A stretch of 64,000 nt of DNA, from assembly GCA_023382455.1 (NCBI GenBank), contig JAHDVX010000017.1:1-64000 (forward strand), written 5' to 3'. This document shows, in pieces, positions 7,938-17,579 of the stretch. The DNA comes from Flavobacteriales bacterium. Lineage in GTDB: Bacteria; Bacteroidota; Bacteroidia; Flavobacteriales_F; PHOS-HE28. The translations under genes and the position numbers were made by a program. Position 1 is the first letter of the stretch. The number at the start of each line of letters is the position of its first letter. The notes beneath the pieces were generated by a model, which was not told the origin of the DNA, did not search any database, and was given only the letters and a program-made list of their open reading frames with translations.

Positions 7938-9023
7938 ATGAAAACGCAGGCATGGGTGGCCGGGGCCCTCTTGATCGTGCTGGCCGGTTGCGGCAGCGAT
8001 GATGGCACCATCACCCCTACGGTAGGGCCCATCACCGAGAGCGTATATGCCAACGGCTTCGTGAAAGCACAAGGGCAATACCAGGTGTACCCCACGGCCA
8101 CCGGCACCGTGCTGCAGCTGCTGGTGAAGGAGGGCGATACCGTGAAGGCCGGGCAGCCCCTGATGCGCATCGACGACCGCACCAGCGGGGCGGGCGAACG
8201 CAGCGCCGCCGCCCAGGTACAGCTGCTGGAGCGCAACGCCGCCGAGAACGGTCCCGTGCTGGTGCCGCTGAAGGATGCCGCCGAACAGGCCCGCAGCAAG
8301 TACCTGCTGGACAGCACCAACTACGAGCGGCAGAAGAACCTGTGGGCGCAACAGATCGGCAGCCGGACTGACCTGGAACAGCGCGAGCTGGCCTTCACCA
8401 CCAGCCGTGCGGCCTGGGTGCGCGCCAACAAGACGCTGGCCGAGACCCGCGACAATGTGCGCACGCAGCTGGAGGTGGCCCGCAACAACGCCGCCATCAG
8501 CACCGCCGGGCAACAGGACCGCATGCCCGCCAGCCTGATCGACGGCATCGTGTATGACCTGATGATCGAGCCCGGCGAGCTGGCCACGCCGCAAAAGCCC
8601 GTGGCCGTGATCGGCAGCGCCGACGACCTCTACCTGGAACTGGAGGTGGACGAGTACGATATCCGCCGCATCCACACGGGCCAGCCCGTGATGGTCACGC
8701 TGGATAGCTACGGCAACGAAGTGTTCCGCGCCGAGGTGTCGCGCATCATCCCGCTGATGAACGAGCGCTCCCGCACCTTCAAGGTGGAGGCCCGCTTCAC
8801 GCAAAAGCCGCCGCGTTTGTACCCCAACCTCACCGCCGAGGCCAGCATCGTGGTGCACACCAAGGAGAACGCCCTGCTGGTGCCCGCCGCGTACATCGTG
8901 GACGGCAGCTACGTGCTCACCGGCGAAGACGGCCGCACCCGGGTGAAGACCGGCCTGCGCGACATGGAGCAGGTGGAGGTGCTGGAGGGCATCACGGCGG
9001 AAACCCGGCTGCGCAAGCCCTGA
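7938..9023 (+). CDS. HlyD/RND-type efflux periplasmic adaptor lipoprotein
   Basis: A 361-residue protein starting at ATG 7938; the frame is open upstream, but the lipoprotein signal MKTQAWVAGALLIVLAGC (Cys 18) fixes the start. Then follow a biotinyl-lipoyl-like beta region (GTVLQLLVKEGDTVKAGQPLMRIDD), a coiled-coil hairpin (about residues 75-180), the second lipoyl half (DGIVYDLMIEPGELATPQKPVAVI) and a beta-barrel/membrane-proximal region. It should bridge the inner-membrane permease encoded next to an outer-membrane channel. The permease gene starts 3 bases after its stop. The order adaptor, permease, ATPase recalls DevBCA and MacAB; the substrate is unknown. No TolC-like gene is present in the window. 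A short inverted repeat (GTCCGA/TCGGAC, 7919-7936) sits directly before the start codon. Confidence 0.85.
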   Translation: MKTQAWVAGALLIVLAGCGSDDGTITPTVGPITESVYANGFVKAQGQYQVYPTATGTVLQLLVKEGDTVKAGQPLMRIDDRTSGAGERSAAAQVQLLERNAAENGPVLVPLKDAAEQARSKYLLDSTNYERQKNLWAQQIGSRTDLEQRELAFTTSRAAWVRANKTLAETRDNVRTQLEVARNNAAISTAGQQDRMPASLIDGIVYDLMIEPGELATPQKPVAVIGSADDLYLELEVDEYDIRRIHTGQPVMVTLDSYGNEVFRAEVSRIIPLMNERSRTFKVEARFTQKPPRLYPNLTAEASIVVHTKENALLVPAAYIVDGSYVLTGEDGRTRVKTGLRDMEQVEVLEGITAETRLRKP

Positions 9024-9026
9024 GCC

Positions 9027-10289
9027 ATGCGCCTGCTGGCCAACATCTCCCTCACGCTGCTGCGCGCCAAGATGCGCCAGACGCTGGTGGCCGCCGGGGG
9101 CGTGATGTTCAGCATCGCCATGTTCGTCACCCTACTCGGTTTCATGCACGGGCTGAACCGCCTGTTGGACGGCCTGATCCTGAACCGCACCCCGCATGTG
9201 CGCCTCTACCACGAGCCCACACCTTCGCCGCAGCAACCCGTGCAGCTGGCCTACGCCGACAGCACCAACCCGCCCGCACACTACTTCATCCGTTCGGTGA
9301 AGCCCAAAGACGATCTGCCGCGCCTGCGCAACGCGCCGGCCATCATGGAGGCCTTGGAGAAAGATCCGCGTGTGCTGGACGTCACGCCCAGGCTGGTGGC
9401 CCAAGTGCTCTTCCATGTGGGCACCACCGACCTCAATGGACAGGTCATGGGCATCGACGTGCTGCACGAAATGCAGTACTACATGTTCGCCGACTACATG
9501 GTGGGCGGCGACCCCACCGACCTGGCGCGCGGCAACAATACCATTGTGCTGGGCAAGAAGTTGGCCGATATCATGGAGGCGCGCATCGGCGACCAGGTGC
9601 AGCTCACCACCGCCTCCGGCGAGCGGGCCATGCTGCGTGTTGTGGGCTATTTCCAAAGCGGCATCGCCGAGTTCGACAAGGTGCAGTGCTACGCCAACAT
9701 GGCCACGGTGCAACGCCTGCTGGCCCGCCCCGCCAGCTATATCACCGACATCCACGTGAAGCTGCATGACATCAATGCCGCGCCCGCCATGGCCAAGGAG
9801 CTGGCCGCCCGTTTTCCCGTGCAAGCCATGGACATCCAGACGGCCAACGCCCAGTTCGAGACTGGCAGCAACGTGCGCAGCATCATCAGCTACGCCGTGG
9901 GCATCGTGCTGCTGATCGTGGCCGGCTTCGGCATCTACAACATCCTCAACATGATGATCAACGAGAAGCTCGATGCCATCGCCATCCTGAAGGCCACGGG
10001 CTTCAGCGGCCGCGACGTGCAGCGGATCTTCCTGCTCCTCAGCCTGGTCATCGGTGTCAGCGGCGCCATCGGTGGCGCGGTGGTGGGCTTCGCCCTGCAG
10101 AACGTGATCAACAACGTGCCCTTCCACCCGGAGGCCATCCCGGCCGTCACCCACTTCCCGGTGGATTTCAGCCCGAAATTCTACGTCATCGCCATCTCCT
10201 TTGCCCTCATCACCTCGTGGGTGGCCGGCTGGTTCCCCGCGCGCCGGGCGGCCAAGGTGGATCCGGTGGAGATCATTCGGGGAAAGTGA
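9027..10289 (+). CDS. FtsX/MacB-family ABC transporter permease
   Basis: A 420-residue protein with one N-terminal membrane segment (about residues 15-40), a large extracytoplasmic domain of the MacB periplasmic core type (about 45-285) and three C-terminal membrane segments (about 288-312, 335-360 and 385-405). It ends with the FtsX-family tail FPARRAAKVDPVEIIRGK. The conserved loop EKLDAIAILKATGFSGRDVQRIFLL couples to the ATPase. With the adaptor before it and the ATPase after it, it forms a mechanotransmission-type exporter in which the permease drives the adaptor and a channel rather than moving substrate through its own pore. Confidence 0.9.
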   Translation: MRLLANISLTLLRAKMRQTLVAAGGVMFSIAMFVTLLGFMHGLNRLLDGLILNRTPHVRLYHEPTPSPQQPVQLAYADSTNPPAHYFIRSVKPKDDLPRLRNAPAIMEALEKDPRVLDVTPRLVAQVLFHVGTTDLNGQVMGIDVLHEMQYYMFADYMVGGDPTDLARGNNTIVLGKKLADIMEARIGDQVQLTTASGERAMLRVVGYFQSGIAEFDKVQCYANMATVQRLLARPASYITDIHVKLHDINAAPAMAKELAARFPVQAMDIQTANAQFETGSNVRSIISYAVGIVLLIVAGFGIYNILNMMINEKLDAIAILKATGFSGRDVQRIFLLLSLVIGVSGAIGGAVVGFALQNVINNVPFHPEAIPAVTHFPVDFSPKFYVIAISFALITSWVAGWFPARRAAKVDPVEIIRGK

Positions 10290-10327
10290 GTGGTGGCAGG
10301 TGAATGGTGATAGGTGCACATACGTAA

Positions 10328-10347
10328 GGGCGGATCATGATCCGCCC
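10328..10347. repeat. Perfect 20-bp palindrome between permease and ATPase genes
   Basis: GGGCGGATCATGATCCGCCC is fully self-complementary. It contains an ATG (10337) in frame with the ATPase gene, which makes that codon an unlikely start. It could be an operator or a small repeat element. Confidence 0.7.
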
Positions 10348-10360
10348 GAAAACCCGAAAG

Positions 10361-11050
<690 letters not shown>

Positions 11051-11225
11051 CCCTTCGGCTCCTCAGTCGCTTCGCGCCTTGCGGAGCACCGCTTCGCGAA
11101 TGCTCAGGGTGACGGGAAAGCTGAAACCACTGGTCGGGAGATAGGGATGGGTCACGAACGATGCCAAGGCGTGGGCATGACCGTGCCGCTTATTCCGCAC
11201 GCGTGCCCTTGGGTGTTACCCGCCC

Positions 11226-11519
11226 TCAGTACGGCCGATCCTTGGGGTCACGCTTACCGTGCCATACCGAGAGCACATAAATCTTGGTGGTACTGTACGA
11301 ATAGAATACCAAGTGGTCGCCGATGCCTTTGGATCGCACGTCCGGGTCGCTGGTCGGCCGACCCAGCTTCGGGTGCACCGCGATCACGCGTAATGCGGCG
11401 CGGAACATTCCGTCCAGCTTCTCACTGTATCTCGTGGACCCGTTGCGCTCCGCCCAATAACGCAAGATCTCCATGCGTTCCTGCTGGGCGTTGGCTGACC
11501 AAATTATTTCCCGAGCCAT
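11226..11519 (-). CDS. Type II toxin, RelE/ParE superfamily
   Basis: A 97-residue protein beginning MAREIIWSANAQQERMEILRYWAERNGS and ending HLVFYSYSTTKIYVLSVWHGKRDP. This is the ParE/RelE pattern of N-terminal helices, a Lx-RPTSDPD-R turn and a closing beta strand with a basic tail. The antitoxin gene lies directly upstream on the same strand and overlaps it by 16 bases. It appears intact. The target (gyrase or ribosome) cannot be told from sequence. Confidence 0.85.
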   Translation of the reverse strand: MAREIIWSANAQQERMEILRYWAERNGSTRYSEKLDGMFRAALRVIAVHPKLGRPTSDPDVRSKGIGDHLVFYSYSTTKIYVLSVWHGKRDPKDRPY

Positions 11520-11740
11520 TCATCCGCGGCCTTGTTCGCTTCGCGTTCCGTAAGGGTTCGGCCGGCCTTAATGTCCTTTTTCCCTCGATCGATCGAGGCC
11601 TGTTGCTCCTTGGTCAGCTCGTACGGCTCCAGGTTTGCGCTGTCCGTGCCCATCAGGCGGTACATCTCGCGCAGCAACGCGCTGTCCCGCGACCGTTGGA
11701 TGCGGTTGATCAAGCGCTTCTTCAACTCCGTGTCGGACAT
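11504..11740 (-). CDS. Type II antitoxin paired with the downstream ParE/RelE toxin
   Basis: A 78-residue protein (MSDTELKKRLINRIQRSRDSALL...). A TTG 24 bases upstream is possible, but ATG 11740 with GGAAG before it is preferred. The C-terminal half (LTKEQQASIDRGKKDIKAGRTLTEREANKAADEWL) is the motif common to Bacteroidota addiction-module antitoxins; this tail usually wraps the toxin. It is the first gene of a two-gene minus-strand operon. Confidence 0.75.
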   Translation of the reverse strand: MSDTELKKRLINRIQRSRDSALLREMYRLMGTDSANLEPYELTKEQQASIDRGKKDIKAGRTLTEREANKAADEWLGK

Positions 11741-11833
11741 GGCTTCCGCAATTGATGCTACCAAGATAAGGATTTGAAGAGGGGCGCTCCACGCCCAAGG
11801 ACAGGATTTCTTGAATCACGAGGGGCGCAGAGT

Positions 11834-12070
11834 TTACGCGATCAAGCGCCTGACCTTGGCCATCGACTCTTCCCGTGTATGGGCCTTGGTTTTCCCGCTC
11901 ACCATGTCCTGGTACCGGCCTTCCAGCTCAGCCACCTCGTCATCCGTCAAATCATCCTCGCCATGGAGATGCAGCTTGATCAAAAGGGTCCGTATGGCTT
12001 CGAGCACACTGGTGTCCCCCTCGTTCTCGATCATCCGGATGATCTCGGTCCTCAGCTCAACGGCGGTCAT
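11834..12070 (-). CDS. Orphan antitoxin-like protein
   Basis: A 78-residue acidic protein (MTAVELRTEIIRMIENEGDTSVLEAIRTLL...) with the same build as the neighbouring antitoxins: an N-terminal helical dimerisation part, a DDLTDDEVAELEGRYQDMVSGKTKAHTREE region and a basic end. The next gene on its strand is another antitoxin (11504-11740), not a toxin, so it has no partner in view. It could be a relic whose toxin is lost, or it could cross-act on a neighbour's toxin. Confidence 0.6.
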   Translation of the reverse strand: MTAVELRTEIIRMIENEGDTSVLEAIRTLLIKLHLHGEDDLTDDEVAELEGRYQDMVSGKTKAHTREESMAKVRRLIA

Positions 12071-12211
12071 GGCGGCGTGGTTGGTAGGGTAAAATTAGGG
12101 ATGACAGGGGCGTTTCGGAAAGGTGGCCCTTGGCAGCACTTGGGCCATCTACAGGGGCAATGGCATTGGACATCGCCCGAACGATCTATCTTTGGAACTC
12201 AGCCACCCGCC

Positions 12212-12439
12212 ATGGGTGCCGTATCGCTTCGTACCGAACTCTCCGACCTGATCCGGAAGGAGAAGAATGATTCGCTGCTCGAGGTCTTGAAGAGCATCCT
12301 CAGCGGAGGTTCCGGGAATACCTTGCTCAGGGCCAAGCTCACCTCGCGGGCGTTGAAGGCGGAAGAAGACCTCGCCACCGGGCGCATATTGGGTACCCAC
12401 GAAGTACGCGCACGGCTCGCAGAACGCAGGAAGCGGTGA
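12212..12439 (+). CDS. Antitoxin-like protein, partner of a disrupted ParE
   Basis: A 75-residue basic/helical protein (MGAVSLRTELSDLIRKEKNDSLLEVLKSIL...). It shares its N-terminal pattern with the 11834-12070 protein and ends RILGTHEVRARLAERRKR. Its stop overlaps a GTG (GTGA at 12436-12439) that would start the toxin gene, the normal coupled layout, but that toxin frame is broken. The start is ATG 12212; the frame is open upstream without similarity. Confidence 0.6.
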   Translation: MGAVSLRTELSDLIRKEKNDSLLEVLKSILSGGSGNTLLRAKLTSRALKAEEDLATGRILGTHEVRARLAERRKR

Positions 12440-12735
12440 GGCTGCAAGTTTCCGAATAGGCCGTTGCGCGGATCGAGGACATTTGGGACTACTATGCCGA
12501 AGAGGCCAGTGAACGCGTGGCGGACAAGATCACCAATAGGATCGTGGACGACATCGACTGGTTGCTCGATCATCCTCGTGGAGGCCAGTACGAACCGTTA
12601 TTGGAGCACTTGGGCCTGGGCCATCGTCGCAAAGTGAGCGGGAACTACAAGATCATCTACCGCATCGTCGATGATCTGATCTTTGTATCGGACGTCTTCG
12701 ATACGCGGCAGGATCCCGGAAGAATGGTGTGGTAG
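12436..12735 (+). pseudogene. ParE/RelE toxin gene interrupted by an in-frame amber codon at codon 8
   Basis: Reading from GTG 12436 gives V-R-L-Q-V-S-E, then TAG (12457-12459), then in the same frame AVARIEDIWDYYAEEASERVADKI and a complete ParE-like body ending GNYKIIYRIVDDLIFVSDVFDTRQDP. The residue expected at the stop is Gln, since a single change from CAG gives TAG. The rest shows no other lesion, so inactivation looks recent. Reinitiation at GTG 12517 would give 72 residues lacking the first helix. The antitoxin upstream is intact. Confidence 0.75.
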
Positions 12736-12786
12736 GACGAAACAGCGGAAGCCCACCGGGACACGCGCCAGGTAAAACACCCACCC

Positions 12787-12976
12787 CTATTTCAGCCGCT
12801 TTTCAATGATATCCGTAAGCCGGTTGCACAGCGCTTCCAACTGCTGTAGGTGCTCCCGGTGCTGGTCCAGCATCTTGGTTACCACCTCGGCGGGAACGTG
12901 GTTGTGCTGGGCGAAAATGTAGCCTGCCACCGTGGTGTTGTCGGGATAACCGCATGTGCGGCCCAATGTCGTTCTT
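12787..12976 (-). pseudogene. Possible gene fragment, C-terminal coding remnant
   Basis: On the minus strand, an open stretch ending TAG (12787-12789) reads CGYPDNTTVAGYIFAQHNH and then a helical, charged end (EVVTKMLDQHREHLQQLEALCNRL...). An in-frame stop lies just upstream (about 12980) and there is no ATG at the right end, so it looks like the tail of a lost gene. No family is recognised. Confidence 0.3.
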
Positions 12977-13107
12977 TACAAACCCACGTACCTAAAAAGG
13001 GGAAGCTTACACGCCAACCAACGACGGTCCTTGTTCGACCACCCACCTGCCCGGCATAACCCCCAGGCCGAAAGCCCGTAAACAGGCACCCTTTCAAAAG
13101 GTGCCAC

Positions 13108-13857
13108 ATGAGAAATCATCAGGCTCTCGCGCTGCTTTGTTCCACCCTTCTGTTCGGCCAGGCAGACCTGATGGCCCAGCGGCAATCCATCACGTGGAAC
13201 TGGGCCAATGTGGTGTGCGCGGACATGCTGAACTGCTCTTCCGGATGCAGCGCCTGCAACCAGCCCGGCCAATTTGACGCCAGTTTCTACGGGGCCGGCG
13301 CGGCCTGGATCGGTGTGAGCACTTGCCCCTATCCCACGGTGACTGGCGACAATGCCGTGCACACGGACGGCTGGGGCATCGGGCCTGAGCCGTTGAAGGC
13401 GGTGATGCTGGTGGGCGTGGCGAACGGCCCCATGGCACTGGATTCCATCATCATCCGTCACCGGGCGGAGGGGACGGGCCCCATGCGGCTGCAAATCTCG
13501 CTGAAACGCAACCTGATGGAACCGGCGGCCGTGGTGTATGACGGGCCCATCGACGCGGAGTTCAAGGAATTGGTCCTCACCGACATGGGTAGCTTGCAGA
13601 TCCCTGACGGCGCCACGGCGGCCGGTTTCCAGCTGCAGTTCCGCGTATATGGCAGCACGGCCGGTGCGTGGTTGCTGGATGCCGTACGCGTATCCGCCAC
13701 ACCGGTCCAAGGCGACATCCCGATGGGCATCGACGTGGTGGATGCCAAAACCCCGGACGTAAGCAAGCCCATGTACGACCTATTGGGCCGCCCCGCCGAT
13801 CCCGGTCCCGGTGTGCGGATCGCCCCGGACGGGCGGCGATACTTGGTGATCGAGTAA
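13108..13857 (+). CDS. Secreted protein of unknown function with a possible C-terminal sorting-like tail
   Basis: A 249-residue protein with a signal peptide (ALALLCSTLLFGQADLMAQ, cleavage likely after AQ about residue 24). The mature part contains a Cys cluster (CADMLNCSSGCSACNQ, residues 38-52) and a beta-rich domain. The end, MYDLLGRPADPGPGVRIAPDGRRYLVIE, resembles the YDLxGR...GxYxx..G part of Bacteroidota T9SS sorting tails, but is shorter and lacks the usual KxxK/R finish. A small hairpin (GGCACC/GGTGCC) sits just before the start. Role unknown. Confidence 0.6.
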   Translation: MRNHQALALLCSTLLFGQADLMAQRQSITWNWANVVCADMLNCSSGCSACNQPGQFDASFYGAGAAWIGVSTCPYPTVTGDNAVHTDGWGIGPEPLKAVMLVGVANGPMALDSIIIRHRAEGTGPMRLQISLKRNLMEPAAVVYDGPIDAEFKELVLTDMGSLQIPDGATAAGFQLQFRVYGSTAGAWLLDAVRVSATPVQGDIPMGIDVVDAKTPDVSKPMYDLLGRPADPGPGVRIAPDGRRYLVIE

Positions 13858-14268
13858 TTCGCCTGTGCTCCAGTTTCGCAGAACCACGCCGGGTGTGAAT
13901 CCCGCATTCCAGACCAGAACACTTGAAATCTGATACCTGCGGTATCGATCTTCAAGTTGATTGATCCCATGCTCAAGGGGTCGCACCATCCGTGTGCTTC
14001 CGTGTGAATCAGTGGTTGAAAAGCATTCGTCCTGTGCACTACAGGGCGCGCAAGGCCCAAGCTGCCCGATCCATCCCCTCCAATGTTCAGGCCGTTGGAT
14101 TCTTGACGGGATCGCAGGATAAAACAGGATGGATCATCAGGCTCCCATCCTGTCCATCCGATATTTATCGGACCTGTTCGCCCGATACCTATCGGGCCTG
14201 TCCAAAGCCCGAACCCCCATCCTGTTCCCTGCGGGTATCTTCGCGGCCCGCAACGCATTTTCACTTCC
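13858..14268. other. Intergenic region upstream of lysS with two perfect hairpins
   Basis: No gene is supported. It contains TCCGATA-TT-TATCGGA (14157-14172) and GCCCGATA-CC-TATCGGGC (14180-14197), about 70-110 bases before lysS. I see no clear promoter. Confidence 0.6.
14157..14197. repeat. Pair of CCGATA/TATCGG inverted repeats
   Basis: Two adjacent perfect hairpins with two-base spacers, separated by seven bases. They are related to the inverted repeat at 7445-7464. Their position suggests a dispersed palindromic repeat family rather than a gene-specific operator. Confidence 0.65.
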
Positions 14269-15789
14269 ATGGCCGAGCAGCTGACCGAACAGGAGGTTTA
14301 CCGCCGACAGTCCTTGCAGAAGATCCGCGAAATGGGCATCGAGCCCTTCCCCGCCGCCGCATACTCCGTGAATGCCCACAGCAAGGAGATCATCGCCTCG
14401 TTCAAAGATGATGAAGGAGGGGAACCGCGCCAGGTGTGCATCGCCGGGCGGGTGATGGGCATCCGCGTGATGGGCAAGGCCGCCTTCCTGGTGCTGCGCG
14501 ACAGCGAGGGCGATATCCAGGTGTACATCACCCGCGACGACCTGGCCCCCGGCGAGGACAAGGCCCTGTACAACGAGTTCTTCAAGAAGCACCTGCACTT
14601 GGGCGATTTCATCGGCGTGAAGGGATTCGTGTTCCGCACCCGCACGGGCGAGATCACCGTGCACATGCAGGAACTCACCTTCCTGGCCAAATCGCTGCGG
14701 CCGCTGCCCACGCCCAAGACCGACGACCAGGGCGTGGTGCATGATGCCTTCACCGATCCCGAGCTGCGCTACCGCATGCGCTACGTGGACCTGGTGGTGA
14801 ACCCCGCCGTGAAAGAGACCTTCCTGAAGCGCACCCGCATCTTCAACGCCATGCGCGCCTGCTTCCAGGAGAGCGGCTATGTGGAGGTGGACACGCCCGT
14901 GCTGCAGCCCATCCCCGGCGGCGCCGCGGCGCGCCCGTTCGAGACGCACCACAATGCGCTGGACATGCCGCTGTTCCTGCGCATCGCCAACGAGCTCTAC
15001 CTCAAGCGGCTGATCGTGGGCGGCTTCGACGGCGTGTTCGAGTTCAGCCGCAACTTCCGCAACGAGGGCATGGACCGCACCCACAACCCGGAGTTCACGG
15101 TGATGGAGCTTTACGTGGCCTACAAGGACTACCGCTGGATGATGGACTACATCGAGGGCGTGTTCCGCACGGTGGCCACCGCGGCCAACGGCAGCACCAC
15201 GGCCACCTTCCAGGGCAAGGCCATCGACTTCGGCAAACCGTTCCGGCGGATCACCATGTGCGGCAGCATCCAGGAGAAGACCGGCAAGGATGTGCTGGCC
15301 ATGGATGAGCGCGAACTGGGCGAACTGTGCAAGCAGCACGGCGTGGAGGTGACCGCCGCCATGGGCAAGGGCAAGCTGATCGATGAGCTCTTCAGCGCCC
15401 TGGTGCAGCCGGAGCTGGTCCAGCCCACGTTCGTGATGGATTTCCCCGTGGAGATGAGCCCGCTGTGCAAGAAGCACCGCGACGACCCGCGCCTTACCGA
15501 GCGCTTCGAGCTGTTCGTGGCCGGTTTCGAGGTGGCCAACGCCTACAGCGAGCTGAACGACCCGATCGACCAGCGCGAGCGCTTCGAGGAACAGATGAAG
15601 CTGATGGCACGCGGCGACGACGAGGCGATGTTCATCGACCAGGACTTCCTGCGGGCGCTGGAATACGGCATGCCCCCCACCAGCGGCATCGGCATCGGCA
15701 TGGACCGCCTGGTGATGCTACTGACCGACAATCCGGCCATCCAGGAGGTGCTGTTGTTCCCGCAGATGAGGCCGGAAAAGGTGGATTGA
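14269..15789 (+). CDS. lysS: Lysyl-tRNA synthetase, class II
   Basis: A 506-residue enzyme charging tRNA-Lys with lysine in the cytoplasm. An N-terminal OB-fold anticodon-binding domain (about 60-160) precedes the class II catalytic core: motif 1 around FQESGYVEVDTPVLQP, motif 2 FSRNFRNEGMDRTHNPEFTVMELY and motif 3 GIGIGMDRLVMLLTD near the end. PGGAAARPFETHHN and the start MAEQLTEQEVYRRQSLQKIREMGIEPFP are typical of Bacteroidota LysS. Full length, with no visible defect. It appears to be a single-gene unit. Confidence 0.97.
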   Translation: MAEQLTEQEVYRRQSLQKIREMGIEPFPAAAYSVNAHSKEIIASFKDDEGGEPRQVCIAGRVMGIRVMGKAAFLVLRDSEGDIQVYITRDDLAPGEDKALYNEFFKKHLHLGDFIGVKGFVFRTRTGEITVHMQELTFLAKSLRPLPTPKTDDQGVVHDAFTDPELRYRMRYVDLVVNPAVKETFLKRTRIFNAMRACFQESGYVEVDTPVLQPIPGGAAARPFETHHNALDMPLFLRIANELYLKRLIVGGFDGVFEFSRNFRNEGMDRTHNPEFTVMELYVAYKDYRWMMDYIEGVFRTVATAANGSTTATFQGKAIDFGKPFRRITMCGSIQEKTGKDVLAMDERELGELCKQHGVEVTAAMGKGKLIDELFSALVQPELVQPTFVMDFPVEMSPLCKKHRDDPRLTERFELFVAGFEVANAYSELNDPIDQRERFEEQMKLMARGDDEAMFIDQDFLRALEYGMPPTSGIGIGMDRLVMLLTDNPAIQEVLLFPQMRPEKVD

Positions 15790-15961
15790 AAGGCTGAAAG
15801 GGGAAAGCTGAAGGCTGAAAACCGCGTGTCGCAGATAACGGCGTTGTGGCCGTGAGTCACGAGCTTGCCTCGCGCTGCGGCGCGTGCATCCCTAGCAACT
15901 GGGAACCGGTAACGGACAACCATCCGCCCCTACGAACTCCGAACTACGAACTGAACCCTCG

Positions 15962-17410
15962 TCAGCCCACGCTCCCCTCCAAGCTCACGGCCAGCAGCTT
16001 CTGGGCTTCCACGGCGAACTCCATGGGCAGCTTGTTCAGCACGTCCTTGCAGTAGCCGTTCACGATGAGGCTCACGGCCTTCTCAGGCGGGATGCCGCGC
16101 TGGTTGAGGTAGAAGAGCTGGTCCTCGCCGATCTTGCTGGTGGTGGCCTCGTGCTCCACCATGGCCGTGGGGTTCTCGCTCTCGATGTACGGGAAGGTGT
16201 GCGCCCCGCACTTGTCGCCCAGCAGCAGCGAATCGCACTGGCTGAAGTTGCGCGCACCCTTGGCACCCTTGCCGATCTTCACCAAGCCCCGGTAGCTGTT
16301 ATTGCTCCGGTCGGCGCTGATCCCCTTGCTGACGATGGTGCTCTTGGTCCCCTTGCCCACGTGGGTCATCTTGGTACCCGTATCGGCCTGCTGGAAACCC
16401 TTGGTGAGGGCCACGCTGTAGAATTCGCCCACGCTGTGGTCGCCCTTGAGGATGCAGCTGGGGTATTTCCAGGTGATGGCGCTGCCGGTCTCCACCTGGG
16501 TCCAGCTGATCTTGGCCCGGTCACCGGCGCAGATGCCGCGCTTGGTGACGAAGTTGTACACGCCTCCCTTGCCGTTCTCATCGCCGGGGTACCAGTTCTG
16601 CACGGTGCTGTACTTGATCTCGGCATCCTCCATGGCGATCAGTTCCACCACCGCCGCGTGCATCTGGTTTTCATCACGCATGGGGGCGGTGCAGCCCTCC
16701 AGGTAGCTCACATAGCCGCCCTTGTCGCAGATCAGCAGCGTACGCTCAAACTGGCCCGTATTGGCCGAGTTGATCCGGAAGTAGGTGCTCAGCTCCATGG
16801 GGCAGCGCACGCCCGGCGGGATGTAGCAGAAGCTGCCGTCGCTGAACACCGCGCTGTTGAGCGCCGCGTAGAAGTTGTCCGTGCGCGGCACCACCGTACC
16901 CAGGTACTTGCGCACCAGGTCCGGGTGGTTTTGGATAGCGTCGCTCAGGCTGCTGAAGATGATGCCCTTCTCCTTGAGTGCCTCCTGGAAGGTGGTCTTC
17001 ACGCTTACGCTGTCGAACACCACGTCCACCGCCACGCCGGCCAGGCGCTTCTGCTCCTGCAAGGAGATGCCCAGCTTCTCGAAGGTCTTGACCAGCTCCG
17101 GGTCGGCTTCGTCCAGGCTGTTGAGCTTCGGTTTCTTCTTGGGCGCGCTGTAGTAGTGGGCATCCTGGAAGTCAATCTCCGGATACTGCAGCAGGGCCCA
17201 CTTGGGCTCCTCCATTTTCTGCCAGAGGCGGAAGGCCTCCAGCCGCCATTCCAACAGCCATTGGGGCTCGTTCTTCTTGGCGCTGATGAACCGGACCGTG
17301 TCCTCGTTCAGCCCCTTGGGGGCCAACTCGCTTTCGATGTCGGTGACGAAGCCGTACTCGTACTCCTTCGAGGTGGCCTCCTTGAGGATATCGTCTTGTT
17401 CCTGTGCCAT
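15962..17410 (-). CDS. sufB: Fe-S cluster assembly scaffold protein SufB
   Basis: A 482-residue protein from ATG 17410 ([21 protein letters not shown]). SufB forms the SufBC2D scaffold on which Fe-S clusters are built. Diagnostic stretches include [84 protein letters not shown] and the end [24 protein letters not shown] with the conserved late Glu/Cys region. An A-type carrier gene lies upstream on the same strand. SufC, SufD and SufS are not in the window, so the suf genes are split or continue elsewhere. Confidence 0.96.
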   Translation of the reverse strand: MAQEQDDILKEATSKEYEYGFVTDIESELAPKGLNEDTVRFISAKKNEPQWLLEWRLEAFRLWQKMEEPKWALLQYPEIDFQDAHYYSAPKKKPKLNSLDEADPELVKTFEKLGISLQEQKRLAGVAVDVVFDSVSVKTTFQEALKEKGIIFSSLSDAIQNHPDLVRKYLGTVVPRTDNFYAALNSAVFSDGSFCYIPPGVRCPMELSTYFRINSANTGQFERTLLICDKGGYVSYLEGCTAPMRDENQMHAAVVELIAMEDAEIKYSTVQNWYPGDENGKGGVYNFVTKRGICAGDRAKISWTQVETGSAITWKYPSCILKGDHSVGEFYSVALTKGFQQADTGTKMTHVGKGTKSTIVSKGISADRSNNSYRGLVKIGKGAKGARNFSQCDSLLLGDKCGAHTFPYIESENPTAMVEHEATTSKIGEDQLFYLNQRGIPPEKAVSLIVNGYCKDVLNKLPMEFAVEAQKLLAVSLEGSVG

Positions 17411-17579
17411 TGGAATGCCGAGGGGAAGGACGAGTGCCGGGTAAGCGTGTGCAAGGCCGTGCCAAGCAACGTGCATCTTACGTTCACCCCATTCACGCCA
17501 TGCTTGTCCTCCTTACCTGCTTTATGTGCTTAACCCTTAACCTTCAATACCTGCCTCTCCTCCTTTCCTTCCCTGCCCC

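Noticed and set aside
7338-8858. 506-codon open frame on the minus strand across the TA pair and adaptor gene
   Set aside because: It lies opposite three well-supported genes, is His/Gln/Gly-rich in the way antisense GC-rich frames are, and has no recognisable domain.
12457-12459. In-frame TAG read as an amino acid (pyrrolysine or other recoding) in the ParE gene
   Set aside because: No pyl genes or recoding signal are seen, and a single CAG to TAG change explains it more simply.
14137-15477. 446-codon minus-strand frame inside lysS
   Set aside because: It is the exact antisense of lysS with no domain; a shadow of GC-rich codon usage. The same holds for frames opposite sufB (16151-17533) and the ABC permease (9132-10319).
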